Source of the DNA: a bacterium
GTDB taxonomy: Bacteria; Pseudomonadota; Alphaproteobacteria; Acetobacterales; Acetobacteraceae
NCBI GenBank assembly: GCA_026224825.1
Contig: JAMFRO010000067.1
Location: 1 to 64,000 of the forward strand
Direction: 5' to 3'
DNA: 64,000 bases
Shown here: positions 52,389 to 62,156 of the stretch, piece by piece
Numbering within the stretch: position 1 is the first letter of the stretch
Layout: each line of letters opens with the position of its first letter
Position numbers and translations under genes: made by a program
Notes under the pieces: model-generated
Databases searched by the model: none
What the model was told of the DNA's origin: nothing
The model's input: only the letters and a program-made list of their open reading frames with translations

Positions 52389-53297
52389 TCAACCCGTGCG
52401 CTGCGTGCTGATGAAATCGATAAAGGCACGCAACGGCGCGGGCAGATGGCGGCGGCCAGGGTAATATAAAAACGGGCCGGAAAAACGCTGCCACCAGGGC
52501 TCCAGCACCGGCACCAGCGCGCCGCTCGCCAGATGCGGGAGCAGCCAATCCTCGAACAGGCCGATAATGCCGGTCCCGGCGATTGCCGCCGCCACCGCGA
52601 GGTCGCTGGCACCACCCGCGCTCACAATCAACGGCCCATCCGGCTCCACCAGCACAATCTCGCCATCGCGCTCAAACTCCCATGGCGTGGTCAGCGCGCC
52701 GCTGGGAAACCGGCCGCGTATGCAGTCATGGGCGAGCAAATCCCGCGGGTGTTCGGGGCATCCGCGCCGGGCGAGATAGGCGGGGGCGGCCGCGGTGGCG
52801 GAACGCTGAAAGCGCGGGCCGATCGGCACCGCGATCATGTCCAGTTCCAGGCGCTCCTCATAACGTATCCCGGCATCGCAGCCCGAGGCCAGCACATCGA
52901 TAAAGCTTTCCTCGGCGACCACCTCCATCTGGATATCGGGGTATGCGGCGAGGAAGGGCGGGATGATGGCGGGCAGCACCAGCCGCGCGGCACTCACCGG
53001 TACGTTCAGGCGCAAGCGGCCGGCAGGACGGTCGCGGAAATGATTCACAACATCCAGCGCCGTCTCCACGCTTTCCAGCGCGGGCCGCAGGCGCTCCAGC
53101 AGCCGCGCTCCGGCTTGGGTGGGGGCAACGCTGCGTGTGGTCCGGTGCAGCAGCCGCACGCCCAGTTGGTTTTCCAGCCTTGTCACCGCTTCGCTGAGGC
53201 TGGAGGCGCTGCCGCCGCTGGCCCGGGCACCGCCCCGGAAGCCGCCGGCCTGGGCTACCGCCATGAACGCATTCAGATCGCCAAGATTTGCCGCCAT
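52389..53297 (-). CDS. LysR-family transcriptional regulator
   Basis: 302 residues with the N-terminal winged helix (ANLGDLNAFMAVAQAGGFRG, then SLSEAVTRLENQLG) and a LysR effector domain that starts near residue 90. It diverges from the aldo/keto reductase with a 94-base shared promoter region, the classic position for a LysR regulator and its target. Effector unknown. Confidence 0.9.
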   Translation of the reverse strand: MAANLGDLNAFMAVAQAGGFRGGARASGGSASSLSEAVTRLENQLGVRLLHRTTRSVAPTQAGARLLERLRPALESVETALDVVNHFRDRPAGRLRLNVPVSAARLVLPAIIPPFLAAYPDIQMEVVAEESFIDVLASGCDAGIRYEERLELDMIAVPIGPRFQRSATAAAPAYLARRGCPEHPRDLLAHDCIRGRFPSGALTTPWEFERDGEIVLVEPDGPLIVSAGGASDLAVAAAIAGTGIIGLFEDWLLPHLASGALVPVLEPWWQRFSGPFLYYPGRRHLPAPLRAFIDFISTQRTG

Positions 53298-53391
53298 TGT
53301 ACGAAACTCCGAACAGCCTGTGCCGATTAAGGCATATTATCGAACGTAGTCGCCCTGCCTATATGCGTCAGGCAATCAGAGGAGATCTGGC

Positions 53392-54276
53392 ATGACCGAT
53401 ATCAGCAAGGCGGGCACATTCACGCTCGGCACGCATAAAGTGAACCGCATGGGCTATGGCGCGATGCAGCTCGCCGGCCCCGGCGTGTTTGGCCCGCCGA
53501 AGGACCGCAATGCCGCTCTGGCGGTGTTGCGCGCTGCCGTGGCGGCCGGGGTGAACCATATCGACACCAGCGATTTCTACGGCCCGCATGTCACCAACGA
53601 GATTTTGCGCGAAGCACTGCACCCCTACCCCGCCGACCTGACCATCGTCACCAAGATCGGCGCGCGGCGGGGCGCGGATGCGTCGTGGAACCCGGCCTTC
53701 TCGCCGGCGGAGCTGACGCAGGCGGTGCATGATAATCTGCGCAACCTCGGTGTGGATGTGCTGGATGTGGTCAATCTGCGCGCCATGTTCGGCATACACG
53801 GCCCGGCGGAAGGCTCGATCGAGGCGCCGCTGACGGCGCTGGCCGAGCTCCAGCGCCAGGGGCTTGTGCGCCATATTGGCCTCAGCAACGTAACGCCGCG
53901 CCAGATCGCGCAGGGGCGCGGCATTGCGGAGATCGTCTGCATCCAGAACCATTATAATCTGGCGCAGCGCGATGATGATGCGCTGGTCGATGAACTCGCG
54001 GCGGCGGGTATTGCCTATGTGCCGTATTTTCCGCTCGGCGGTTTCTCGCCGCTGCAATCGGCCACGTTGAACGATGGCGCGGCGCGGCGCGGCGCCACGC
54101 CGATGCAGGTGGCACTTGCCTGGCTGCTGCAACGCTCACCGAATATCCTGCTCATCCCCGGCACGTCATCGGTGGCGCATCTGCGGGAAAACCTGGCCGC
54201 CGCCGAACTCGTTTTGTCACCGGATGCACTGACGGCACTCGACGGCATTGCCAAGGAGTCAGTAAACCACCACTGA
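53392..54276 (+). CDS. Aldo/keto reductase
   Basis: 294 residues with the (beta/alpha)8 AKR fold. The catalytic tetrad is visible: D in HIDTSDFYG, Y in the same motif, K in TIVTKIGARR, while the usual histidine position is occupied in NLRAMFG. The C-terminal LIPGTSSVAHLRENLAAAE binds NADPH phosphate. It is likely controlled by the divergent LysR gene. The end overlaps the convergent frmA end by 18 bases. Confidence 0.9.
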   Translation: MTDISKAGTFTLGTHKVNRMGYGAMQLAGPGVFGPPKDRNAALAVLRAAVAAGVNHIDTSDFYGPHVTNEILREALHPYPADLTIVTKIGARRGADASWNPAFSPAELTQAVHDNLRNLGVDVLDVVNLRAMFGIHGPAEGSIEAPLTALAELQRQGLVRHIGLSNVTPRQIAQGRGIAEIVCIQNHYNLAQRDDDALVDELAAAGIAYVPYFPLGGFSPLQSATLNDGAARRGATPMQVALAWLLQRSPNILLIPGTSSVAHLRENLAAAELVLSPDALTALDGIAKESVNHH

Positions 54277-55368
54277 GCGGATACTCTCGCCCTTCCGCAT
54301 CAGCTCAAACCCTTCGTTGATCTGCTCGAAGGGCAGAACATGGGTGATGAGATCATCGATGTTGATCTTGCCGTCCATGTACCAATCCACGATGCGCGGC
54401 ACATCCGTCCGCCCGCGTGCGCCGCCAAAGGCCGTGCCCTTCCAGGTCCGCCCGGTCACGAGCTGGAACGGGCGGGTAGAAATTTCCTGCCCGGCACCGG
54501 CCACGCCGATGATGATGGAGGTGCCCCAGCCGCGATGGGTGCATTCCAGCGCCTGACGCATGATTTTTACGTTGCCGATGCACTCGAACGAGTAATCCGC
54601 GCCGCCACCGGTAAGGTTGACCAGATACGGCACGAGGTCTTCACCGATCTCGGACGGGTTCACGAAATGCGTCATGCCGAATTTTTCGGCCATCGGTTTG
54701 CGGCCATTATTGAGGTCCACGCCGATGATCTTATCGGCCCCGGCAATGCGCGCGCCCTGGATGACATTGAGCCCAATCCCGCCAAGCCCGAAGATCACCA
54801 CATTATCGCCAGGCTGCACTTTCGCGGTGTTGAACACAGCGCCAATGCCGGTCGTCACACCACAGCCGATGTAGCAGATCTTCTCGAACGGTGCGTCCTC
54901 ACGCACTTTCGCCAGCGCAATCTCGGGCAGCACGGTGAAATTGGCGAAGGTGGAGCAGCCCATATAATGCATCACCGGCGCGCCGTCGCAGGAGAAGCGC
55001 GAGGTGCCGTCGGGCATCACCCCCTGCCCTTGCGTGGCGCGGATGGCGGTGCAGAGATTGCTCTTGCGCGAGAGGCAGGTTTTACATTGCCGGCATTCCG
55101 GCGTGTACAGCGGGATGACATGGTCGCCCTTTTTGAGCGATGTCACCCCAGGCCCGACCTCAACCACCACACCGGCACCCTCATGCCCCAGAATGACGGG
55201 GAAAATCCCCTCGGGGTCCGCGCCGGAGAGCGTGTAGTCATCCGTATGGCAGATGCCGGTGGCTTTCACCTCCACCATCACCTCACCGAATTTCGGCCCG
55301 CCGATATCGACGATTTCCAGAGAGAGCGGCTGCCCCGCCGCCCGTGCCACCGCCGCCCGCGTTTTCAT
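54259..55368 (-). CDS. frmA: S-(hydroxymethyl)glutathione dehydrogenase / class III alcohol dehydrogenase
   Basis: 369-residue zinc alcohol dehydrogenase that oxidises the glutathione-formaldehyde adduct and reduces S-nitrosoglutathione. Catalytic zinc ligands are in TGICHTDDYTLSG and GHEGAGVVVEVG, structural zinc cysteines in PECRQCKTCLSRKSNLC, and the NAD motif is GLGGIGLNVIQGARIAGA. It overlaps serB by four bases. A GFA-family gene occurs elsewhere in the window (35035), but the two are not neighbours. Confidence 0.95.
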   Translation of the reverse strand: MKTRAAVARAAGQPLSLEIVDIGGPKFGEVMVEVKATGICHTDDYTLSGADPEGIFPVILGHEGAGVVVEVGPGVTSLKKGDHVIPLYTPECRQCKTCLSRKSNLCTAIRATQGQGVMPDGTSRFSCDGAPVMHYMGCSTFANFTVLPEIALAKVREDAPFEKICYIGCGVTTGIGAVFNTAKVQPGDNVVIFGLGGIGLNVIQGARIAGADKIIGVDLNNGRKPMAEKFGMTHFVNPSEIGEDLVPYLVNLTGGGADYSFECIGNVKIMRQALECTHRGWGTSIIIGVAGAGQEISTRPFQLVTGRTWKGTAFGGARGRTDVPRIVDWYMDGKINIDDLITHVLPFEQINEGFELMRKGESIRSVVVY

Positions 55369-56246
55369 TCGACGCCCCCTTTGAAAGCCGATGCCGGATA
55401 TCCTTGCGCGAACAGCAGCGAGGTCAGATCCGTATGGTCGATGCGGTTGGCCACCTGCCCGGCCACCACCGGCTTGGCGTAATAGGCAACACCCAGCCCG
55501 GCGGCCTGCAGCATGGGTAAATCGTTGGCGCCATCGCCCACCGCCAGCGTGGCTTGCAGTTTTACCCCCCGCGCGGCGGCCAGCTCATTCAGCGCCACCA
55601 GCTTGGCGTCCTTATCCAGGATCGGCTCGCCGACCTCTCCGGTGAGCGCCGTGCCATCATCCAGCAGCGTGTTTGAACGGTGTTCATCGAACCCCAGCGC
55701 CTCGGCCACACGCGAGGTGAAATAGGTGAAGCCGCCAGACACCAGGGCGGTGGTGGCGCCAAAACTCTTCATCGTCGCCACCAGCTCGCGGGCACCGGGG
55801 GCGAATTTGGTCTCTGCCCAGGTCTTCTCCAGCGCCGAGAGGTTGAGCCCCTTCAGCATCGCCACGCGCTCGCGCAGTGCCGTGGGGAAATCCAGCTCGC
55901 CGTTCATCGAGCGGCTTGTGATCTCGGCGATTTGATCCTTTATCCCGGCAAAGGCGGCGATCTCATCCAGCGTCTCGGTCGTCACGATGGTGCTGTCCAT
56001 ATCCGCGATAAGCACCGCCTTGCGCCGGCCACGGAATTTGGTGACGAACACGTCCACGGCCTTGTGTTCCAGGTTTTCCTGCAAGGCGGCCCGGTCCGGC
56101 GGTGTCTGGGTGATGAATTCCACCGCCTGCCGCTCCGACAGCCATTTGGGGTGCATGCCGAAGCAGAAATCCACCGCACGGGCGGCATCCGCCGGCGTAA
56201 AAGGTCCGGCTTGCCGGTTGGCCACTAAAATGACGATATGAGACAT
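55365..56246 (-). CDS. serB: Phosphoserine phosphatase
   Basis: 293 residues from the ATG at 56246 (MSHIVILVANRQAGPFTPAD); 47 upstream codons are open but lie antisense to miaA. The HAD nucleophile motif is LIADMDSTIVTTETLDEI, with ALVSGGFTYFTSRVAEALG and VGDGANDLPML as motifs II and IV. It completes serine synthesis by dephosphorylating phosphoserine. Its start codon overlaps that of the divergent miaA by two bases, leaving no intergenic promoter space. Confidence 0.94.
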   Translation of the reverse strand: MSHIVILVANRQAGPFTPADAARAVDFCFGMHPKWLSERQAVEFITQTPPDRAALQENLEHKAVDVFVTKFRGRRKAVLIADMDSTIVTTETLDEIAAFAGIKDQIAEITSRSMNGELDFPTALRERVAMLKGLNLSALEKTWAETKFAPGARELVATMKSFGATTALVSGGFTYFTSRVAEALGFDEHRSNTLLDDGTALTGEVGEPILDKDAKLVALNELAAARGVKLQATLAVGDGANDLPMLQAAGLGVAYYAKPVVAGQVANRIDHTDLTSLLFAQGYPASAFKGGVE

Positions 56247-57213
56247 GGGCACGACTGGTAGGACAGAGAGCGGTATTCGGCAACGCACCGCCCTTATTTT
56301 GGCGGGGCCGACCGCCAGCGGCAAATCCGCTTTGGCCCTGGCTCTGGCGCAGCGCCTGGGCGGCACCATCATCAATGCCGATGCCATGCAATGCTACCGC
56401 GAGCTGCGCAATATCACCGCCCGCCCCAGCCCCGAGGACGAGCGCCAGGCCCCGCACCGCCTGTACGGCGTGCGCGCGGCGGCTGAACCCGCCAATGCCG
56501 CCTGGTGGCGCGAGGCTGCCCTGGCCGAGATGGGGCAGGCTGAATTTCCCATTCTCTGCGGCGGCACCGGCATGTATTTCTCCTCGCTCGTGCGCGGCAT
56601 CGCCAATATCCCCGACCCCGGCGAGGCTTTTCGCGCCGAGGCCCGGGCGCTGCTGGCGGAAATGGGCCCCGAAGCCCTGCACGCCAAACTGGACCCGGAA
56701 ACCGCCGCAAAACTAAAACCCGGCGACAGCCAGCGCATCGCCCGCGCCTATGAGGTGTTGCTGGCCACAGGCCGTGGCCTGGCTTGGTGGCAGGCGCAGC
56801 CAACGGAACGCCTTACGGGCTGGAATTTGCGCATGATCCTGCTGGACCCGCCCCGCGACACCCTGCGTGAAGCCATCACCACCCGCTTAGACGCCATGCT
56901 GGAGGCTGGTGCCCTGGCCGAGGTGGAGACGTTTCTGGCCCTCGGCCTGGACCAGGCGCTGCCTTTGATGCGCGCCCATGGCGTGCCCGAGCTGGCCGCT
57001 TACCTGCGGGGCGAGGCCAGCCTGCACGATGCCACAGCCCGCGCGATAATTGTCACCCACCAATACACCAAGCGGCAGATGACCTGGTTCCGCCACCAGA
57101 AACTGGTGGACAGCCCTGCCATGCAAATAATTCAATCAAGAATTGGCTCTTCCGCGCAACTTTCGGAAAGCTTTATAGGTGGTTTAACTAATTTCATAAA
57201 ACATTCCGATTGA
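56245..57213 (+). CDS. miaA: tRNA dimethylallyltransferase
   Basis: 322 residues. The enzyme adds a dimethylallyl group to A37 of UNN-reading tRNAs. The P-loop is LILAGPTASGKSALALALAQ and the next catalytic segment GTIINADAMQCYRELRNITA. The FPILCGGTGMYFSSLVRGIA motif and the C-terminal HQYTKRQMTWFRHQ are typical. ATG at 56245 lies in CATG, shared with serB on the other strand, and no ribosome-binding site is seen. The last 30 residues after HQKLVDSPAMQ are less conserved. Confidence 0.94.
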   Translation: MGTTGRTESGIRQRTALILAGPTASGKSALALALAQRLGGTIINADAMQCYRELRNITARPSPEDERQAPHRLYGVRAAAEPANAAWWREAALAEMGQAEFPILCGGTGMYFSSLVRGIANIPDPGEAFRAEARALLAEMGPEALHAKLDPETAAKLKPGDSQRIARAYEVLLATGRGLAWWQAQPTERLTGWNLRMILLDPPRDTLREAITTRLDAMLEAGALAEVETFLALGLDQALPLMRAHGVPELAAYLRGEASLHDATARAIIVTHQYTKRQMTWFRHQKLVDSPAMQIIQSRIGSSAQLSESFIGGLTNFIKHSD

Positions 57214-57275
57214 CCTGCCGCGCCGCAGAGCGTAATCCCTGCCCCTCAAATCTCGTAATTGGCAGGACCAGAGTC

Positions 57276-59069
57276 ATGGACGGCACGATACAGAGCGCAG
57301 AGCTGATGAATTCCGGTGCGGAGGCGATCCTCCGCGCCCTCAAGGCGCAGGGCGTGGACGTCATCTTCGGCTATCCCGGTGGTGCGGTGCTGCCCATTTA
57401 CGATGCTATTTTCCAGCAGAACGAGATCCGCCATATTCTGGTGCGCCATGAGCAGGCCGCGGTGCATGCCGCGGAAGGTTATGCGCGTTCCACCGGCAAG
57501 GTTGGTTGCGTTCTCGTCACATCCGGCCCGGGTGCCACCAATGCCGTTACGGGGCTGGTGGATGCGCTGATGGATTCCATTCCGCTGGTTTGCCTGACAG
57601 GCCAGGTGCCGACGCATCTTATCGGCAATGACGCTTTTCAGGAGGCCGATACCACCGGTATTACGCGCCAGGCGACCAAGCATAATTATCTGGTGAAACG
57701 CTCGGAGGATCTGGTCCGGGTTATTCATGAGGCTTTTCATGTTGCGCGTACTGGCCGGCCTGGGCCGGTGGTGGTGGATTTGCCCAAGGATATTTTGATT
57801 GCGCCGGCGCCGTACCGGGAGCCTTCCGGCACGCCGCACCGCTCGTACCGCCCGCGTACCGAGCCGGATCCTAAGCGCATTGAGGAGGCGGTGCATCTGC
57901 TCAAGCGCAGTACGCGGCCGATTGTTTATGCTGGCGGCGGCATCATCAATGCCGGGCCGGAAGCCTCGCGTCTGCTTACTGAATTTGTGCGTATGACGGG
58001 CTTTCCCATCACCAATACGCTGATGGGGCTTGGCAGTTTTCCCGCGAGCGATGACCAGTTTATCGGTATGCTTGGCATGCATGGTACTTACGAGGCCAAC
58101 CTTGCCATGCATGGTTGCGATGTGATGCTGAATCTGGGGGCGCGGTTTGATGACCGCATCACCGGGCGGCTTAGTGACTTCTCGCCCGGTTCCAAGAAAA
58201 TCCATGCGGATATCGACCCGGCCAATATCAATAAATCCGTGGTGGTGGATGTGGCCATTGTTGGCGATGCCTTGGCCACGCTGAAGGCTTTGATTGCCGC
58301 CTGGAAAGCGGATGCGACGCCGCAGGACCGCCCCGCGCTGGCGCAATGGTGGCAGCAGATTGATGTGTGGCGCGCGAAAGAGTCGCTGCGTTATACGCAG
58401 AAGCGCGATCCGGGCAGCATCATCAAGCCGCAATATGCGATTGAGCAATTGTTCAAGGCCACGCGCGGGCGCGAAACATTTGTGAGCACCGAGGTTGGCC
58501 AGCATCAGATGTGGGCTGCTCAGTACTTCAAGTTTGACAAGCCGAACCATTGGATGACCTCCGGCGGCCTTGGCACCATGGGTTATGGGTTGCCTGCCGC
58601 CATGGGGGTGCAGGTGGCGCATCCGGATGCGCTGGTGATTGACATTGCTGGTGAGGCCAGCATTTTGATGAATATTCAGGAGATGGGCACGCTGGCGCAA
58701 TACCGGCTGCCGGTGAAGATTTTTATCCTGAATAATAAGTACATGGGCATGGTGCGGCAGTGGCAGGAGTTGCTGCATGGCAGCCGTTATTCGCAGAGCT
58801 ACTCTGAGGCATTGCCGGATTTCGTGAAGCTGGCTGAGAGTTTTCATGCCGTGGGTCTGCGGGCCGAAAAGGTTGAGGATTTGGACCGGGTGATTGCCGA
58901 GATGCTGGCGGTGGACCGGCCGGTGATTGCGGATATTTGTGTTGATGAGAAGGAAAATGTGTTTCCCATGATCCCCTCCGGTGCACCGCATAATGAGATG
59001 TTGTTGGGGCCTGAGCATGGGCCTGAGAAAAACCGAGGCGTGTCCGGCGCCGGTCTGGCGCTCGTCTGA
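57276..59069 (+). CDS. ilvB: Acetolactate synthase, large catalytic subunit
   Basis: 597-residue ThDP-, FAD- and Mg-dependent enzyme that starts branched-chain amino acid synthesis. The N-terminus GVDVIFGYPGGAVLPIYDAI contains the catalytic glutamate region, HEQAAVHAAEGYARSTGKVG follows, and the ThDP-binding region VIDIAGEASILMNIQEMGTL lies near residue 455 in the form usual for alphaproteobacteria. The ATG follows AGGACCAGAGTC, a leader also seen before ilvC. It overlaps ilvN (TGATG). Confidence 0.96.
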   Translation: MDGTIQSAELMNSGAEAILRALKAQGVDVIFGYPGGAVLPIYDAIFQQNEIRHILVRHEQAAVHAAEGYARSTGKVGCVLVTSGPGATNAVTGLVDALMDSIPLVCLTGQVPTHLIGNDAFQEADTTGITRQATKHNYLVKRSEDLVRVIHEAFHVARTGRPGPVVVDLPKDILIAPAPYREPSGTPHRSYRPRTEPDPKRIEEAVHLLKRSTRPIVYAGGGIINAGPEASRLLTEFVRMTGFPITNTLMGLGSFPASDDQFIGMLGMHGTYEANLAMHGCDVMLNLGARFDDRITGRLSDFSPGSKKIHADIDPANINKSVVVDVAIVGDALATLKALIAAWKADATPQDRPALAQWWQQIDVWRAKESLRYTQKRDPGSIIKPQYAIEQLFKATRGRETFVSTEVGQHQMWAAQYFKFDKPNHWMTSGGLGTMGYGLPAAMGVQVAHPDALVIDIAGEASILMNIQEMGTLAQYRLPVKIFILNNKYMGMVRQWQELLHGSRYSQSYSEALPDFVKLAESFHAVGLRAEKVEDLDRVIAEMLAVDRPVIADICVDEKENVFPMIPSGAPHNEMLLGPEHGPEKNRGVSGAGLALV

Positions 59070-59575
59070 TGGTTGAGCAATTACGTAGCGCCACGATGTC
59101 GGTGCTGGTTGAGAATGAATCCGGGGTTTTGGCGCGGGTGATCGGGCTGTTTTCCGGGCGTGGGTATAATATTGATAGTTTGACTGTTGCTCCTGTGGAA
59201 CGTGATGGTTCGAAGAGCCGGATCACTATTGTTACGCAAGGGACGGAGATGGTGATCGAGCAGATCAAGGCGCAGCTTGATCGGCTGGTGCCGGTTTATA
59301 AGGTGCTGGATCTGACGGAGGGGCCGCATCTTTCGCGGGAACTGGCGCTGATAAAAGTGCTGGGGACGGGCGAGAAACGGGCCGAGGCGCTGCGGTTGGC
59401 GGATGCTTTCCGGGCGCGGGTGATTGATGCGACGACGGAAAGTTTTACGTTTGAGCTGACCGGGGCGACCGATAAGTTGGACGCGTTTTTGGATTTGATG
59501 CGGCCGGTGGGGCTGGCCGAGGTGGCACGCACTGGGGTGGCGGCGATTGCCCGTGGGGTTAAGACCATAGGGTAA
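59069..59575 (+). CDS. ilvN: Acetolactate synthase, small regulatory subunit
   Basis: 168 residues. The N-terminal ACT domain binds valine for feedback inhibition (MSVLVENESGVLARVIGLFS, then GRGYNIDSLTVAPVE). The second half (SRELALIKVLGTGEKRAEAL and FELTGATDKLDAFLDLM) is the usual AHAS small-subunit C-domain. Translation is coupled to the large subunit. Its natural partner ilvC is separated by a toxin-antitoxin insertion. Confidence 0.96.
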   Translation: MVEQLRSATMSVLVENESGVLARVIGLFSGRGYNIDSLTVAPVERDGSKSRITIVTQGTEMVIEQIKAQLDRLVPVYKVLDLTEGPHLSRELALIKVLGTGEKRAEALRLADAFRARVIDATTESFTFELTGATDKLDAFLDLMRPVGLAEVARTGVAAIARGVKTIG

Positions 59576-59600
59576 AATGGCCGGGAAGCCGGGTGACGAG

Positions 59601-59658
59601 TATTAGATGTTTGCACGACGTTATTAGATGTTCGTCATGACGATATTAGATGTTTGTC
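59601..59658. repeat. Three tandem ~21-bp direct repeats after ilvN
   Basis: TATTAGATGTT recurs at 59601, 59622 and 59644 with a spacing of 21 and 22 bases; the following CGTCATGACG-type segment varies. The tandem 20-bp units resemble the multiple end repeats of IS21-like elements, but no transposase is present, so this could also be an iteron-like binding array. The role is unknown. Confidence 0.6.
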
Positions 59659-59708
59659 GGGCAAAATCGGGGTTTGGCGGGTGCGGGTGGCGTTTCGGCG
59701 ACTTTATT

Positions 59709-59736
59709 CGTCATTCTCGCTTTCGCGGGGATGACG
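59709..59736. repeat. Dispersed CGTCATTC/GGATGACG palindrome
   Basis: 28-bp imperfect palindrome with a CTTTCG centre, the same family as 37879-37910 and 63896-63915. Two truncated GGGGATGACG and GGGATGACG units follow at about 59750-59775. It lies in the ilvN-antitoxin gap and may end the ilvBN transcript. Confidence 0.75.
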
Positions 59737-59792
59737 GTGGAGGGGGCGCGGGGATGACGTGGGGGCGGGATGACGTGCGTTGAGTTGATTTT

Positions 59793-59840
59793 TTGCCGTG
59801 CAATGTCTGACGTTGTGTAATACACCACCGTGGTGGAGTA
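59793..59840 (+). promoter_or_regulatory. Toxin-antitoxin promoter with palindromic operator
   Basis: TTGCCG (59793-59798) and TGTAAT (59816-59821) are spaced by 17 bases, a good sigma-70 promoter. The imperfect palindrome TACACCACCGTGGTGGAGTA (59821-59840) directly follows and overlaps the expected transcription start. It is a natural site for autoregulation by the AbrB-like antitoxin. The ATG is 5 bases after it. Confidence 0.7.
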
Positions 59841-59845
59841 AAATC

Positions 59846-60072
59846 ATGAGCAGCAGTGTTACCATTCGTAAGAACGGGAATTCCGTGGGGATTGCTTTGC
59901 CGGCGGAGACGCGGATTCGGTTGGGGTTGGAGGTGGGGCAGGAGCTGACCTTGGTGGAGCTGGCTGACGGGATAAAGCTGGTGAAGCGGAATTTGGCGCT
60001 GGAGCGGCAGATGGAGGCGGCGCGGGAGGTGCTGCGCGAGCAGGCTGATGTGTTGCAGGAGCTGGCTAAGAG

Positions 60073-60076
<4 letters not shown>
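59846..60076 (+). CDS. AbrB/MazE-family antitoxin
   Basis: 76 residues from the ATG at 59846. The SpoVT/AbrB swapped-hairpin domain is recognisable from VTIRKNGNSVGIALPAE and LGLEVGQELTLVEL. The helical C-terminus (AAREVLREQADVLQELAKR) is presumably the toxin-neutralising part. Its stop overlaps the toxin GTG start (GTGA). The 20-bp palindrome before the gene is the likely operator. The gene has lower GC than its ilv neighbours, which fits acquired DNA. Confidence 0.88.
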
Positions 60077-61588
<1,512 letters not shown>

Positions 61589-61608
61589 TCCATCTGATAA
61601 AGCTTGCG

Positions 61609-61998
61609 GTGGGGGTGCGCGATATCGCGCATCTGCATGCGCTGCAGACGGCGAGGGCGGGGCAAAACCCGCCCTTGCGTCATTTTACGCGGAATTTTCC
61701 TAAGCGGGCGGAGGAGCTGGTTGATGGCGGCTCCATGTACTGGGTTATCACCGGTACGATATTGGTGCGCCAGCTTCTGGTGGGGGTAGAGCGCGCGACC
61801 GAGAGCGATGGCACCCCCCGCACTGCTTTGGTATTGGACCCCGCGCTGGTCTACGTTGAAGCCCGGCCGATGCGGGCTTTTCAGGGCTGGCGCTATTTGC
61901 CGGCCGCCGATGCGCCGGCTGACCTTACCGCAGGCAGTGTAAGTGCCGATATGCCGGAGGAGCTGCGCCGCCAGCTTGCGGCATTGGGGCTCTTGTAG
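61609..61998 (+). CDS. DUF1489-family protein
   Basis: 129 residues from the GTG at 61609. The family is recognised by VRDIAHLHALQTAR, FPKRAEELVDGGSMYWVITG and the arginine in ARPMRAFQGWRYLP. Function is unknown. DUF1489 proteins normally begin with a HLIKL-type strand; that strand (LIHLIKLAV) is encoded in frame upstream of the GTG, starting at a CTG (61585) that overlaps the ilvC stop codon. A non-standard start at 61585-61588 is therefore likely. The last codons are duplicated in inverted form in the following palindrome. Confidence 0.82.
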   Translation: MGVRDIAHLHALQTARAGQNPPLRHFTRNFPKRAEELVDGGSMYWVITGTILVRQLLVGVERATESDGTPRTALVLDPALVYVEARPMRAFQGWRYLPAADAPADLTAGSVSADMPEELRRQLAALGLL

Positions 61999-62112
61999 CG
62001 GGCCGTCACGCCGGAGGCGTGCTGCGCACGACGGCCCCAGCGGGTCGAGGGCGGAGCCCCGCCTTTTCCGTGGAAACGCCCCGCCACAAGAGCCCCAATT
62101 TTGCGCAAGCTG
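61972..62112. repeat. Mosaic palindromic element, copy 4 (short form)
   Basis: 141 bp. The left arm lies in the end of the DUF1489 coding sequence (CAGCTTGCG..ATTGGGGCTCTTGT, 61972-61996), and the right arm 62082-62112 is its inverted copy with a short internal difference. In the centre is the 30-bp module (62004-62033) inside a short GGGCC/GGCCC-type stem, followed by GGCGGAGCCCCGCC and the TTCCGTGGA border. The central stem-loop and left border of copies 1-3 are missing. Confidence 0.85.
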
Positions 62113-62156
62113 CGGCTCATGCTACTGGCCGGGCCACGTTAAGCAGGAGACACCAT

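Noticed and set aside
57214..57275. Attenuator or leader peptide before ilvB
   Set aside because: The 62-base gap has no run of Leu/Ile/Val codons and no alternative hairpins.
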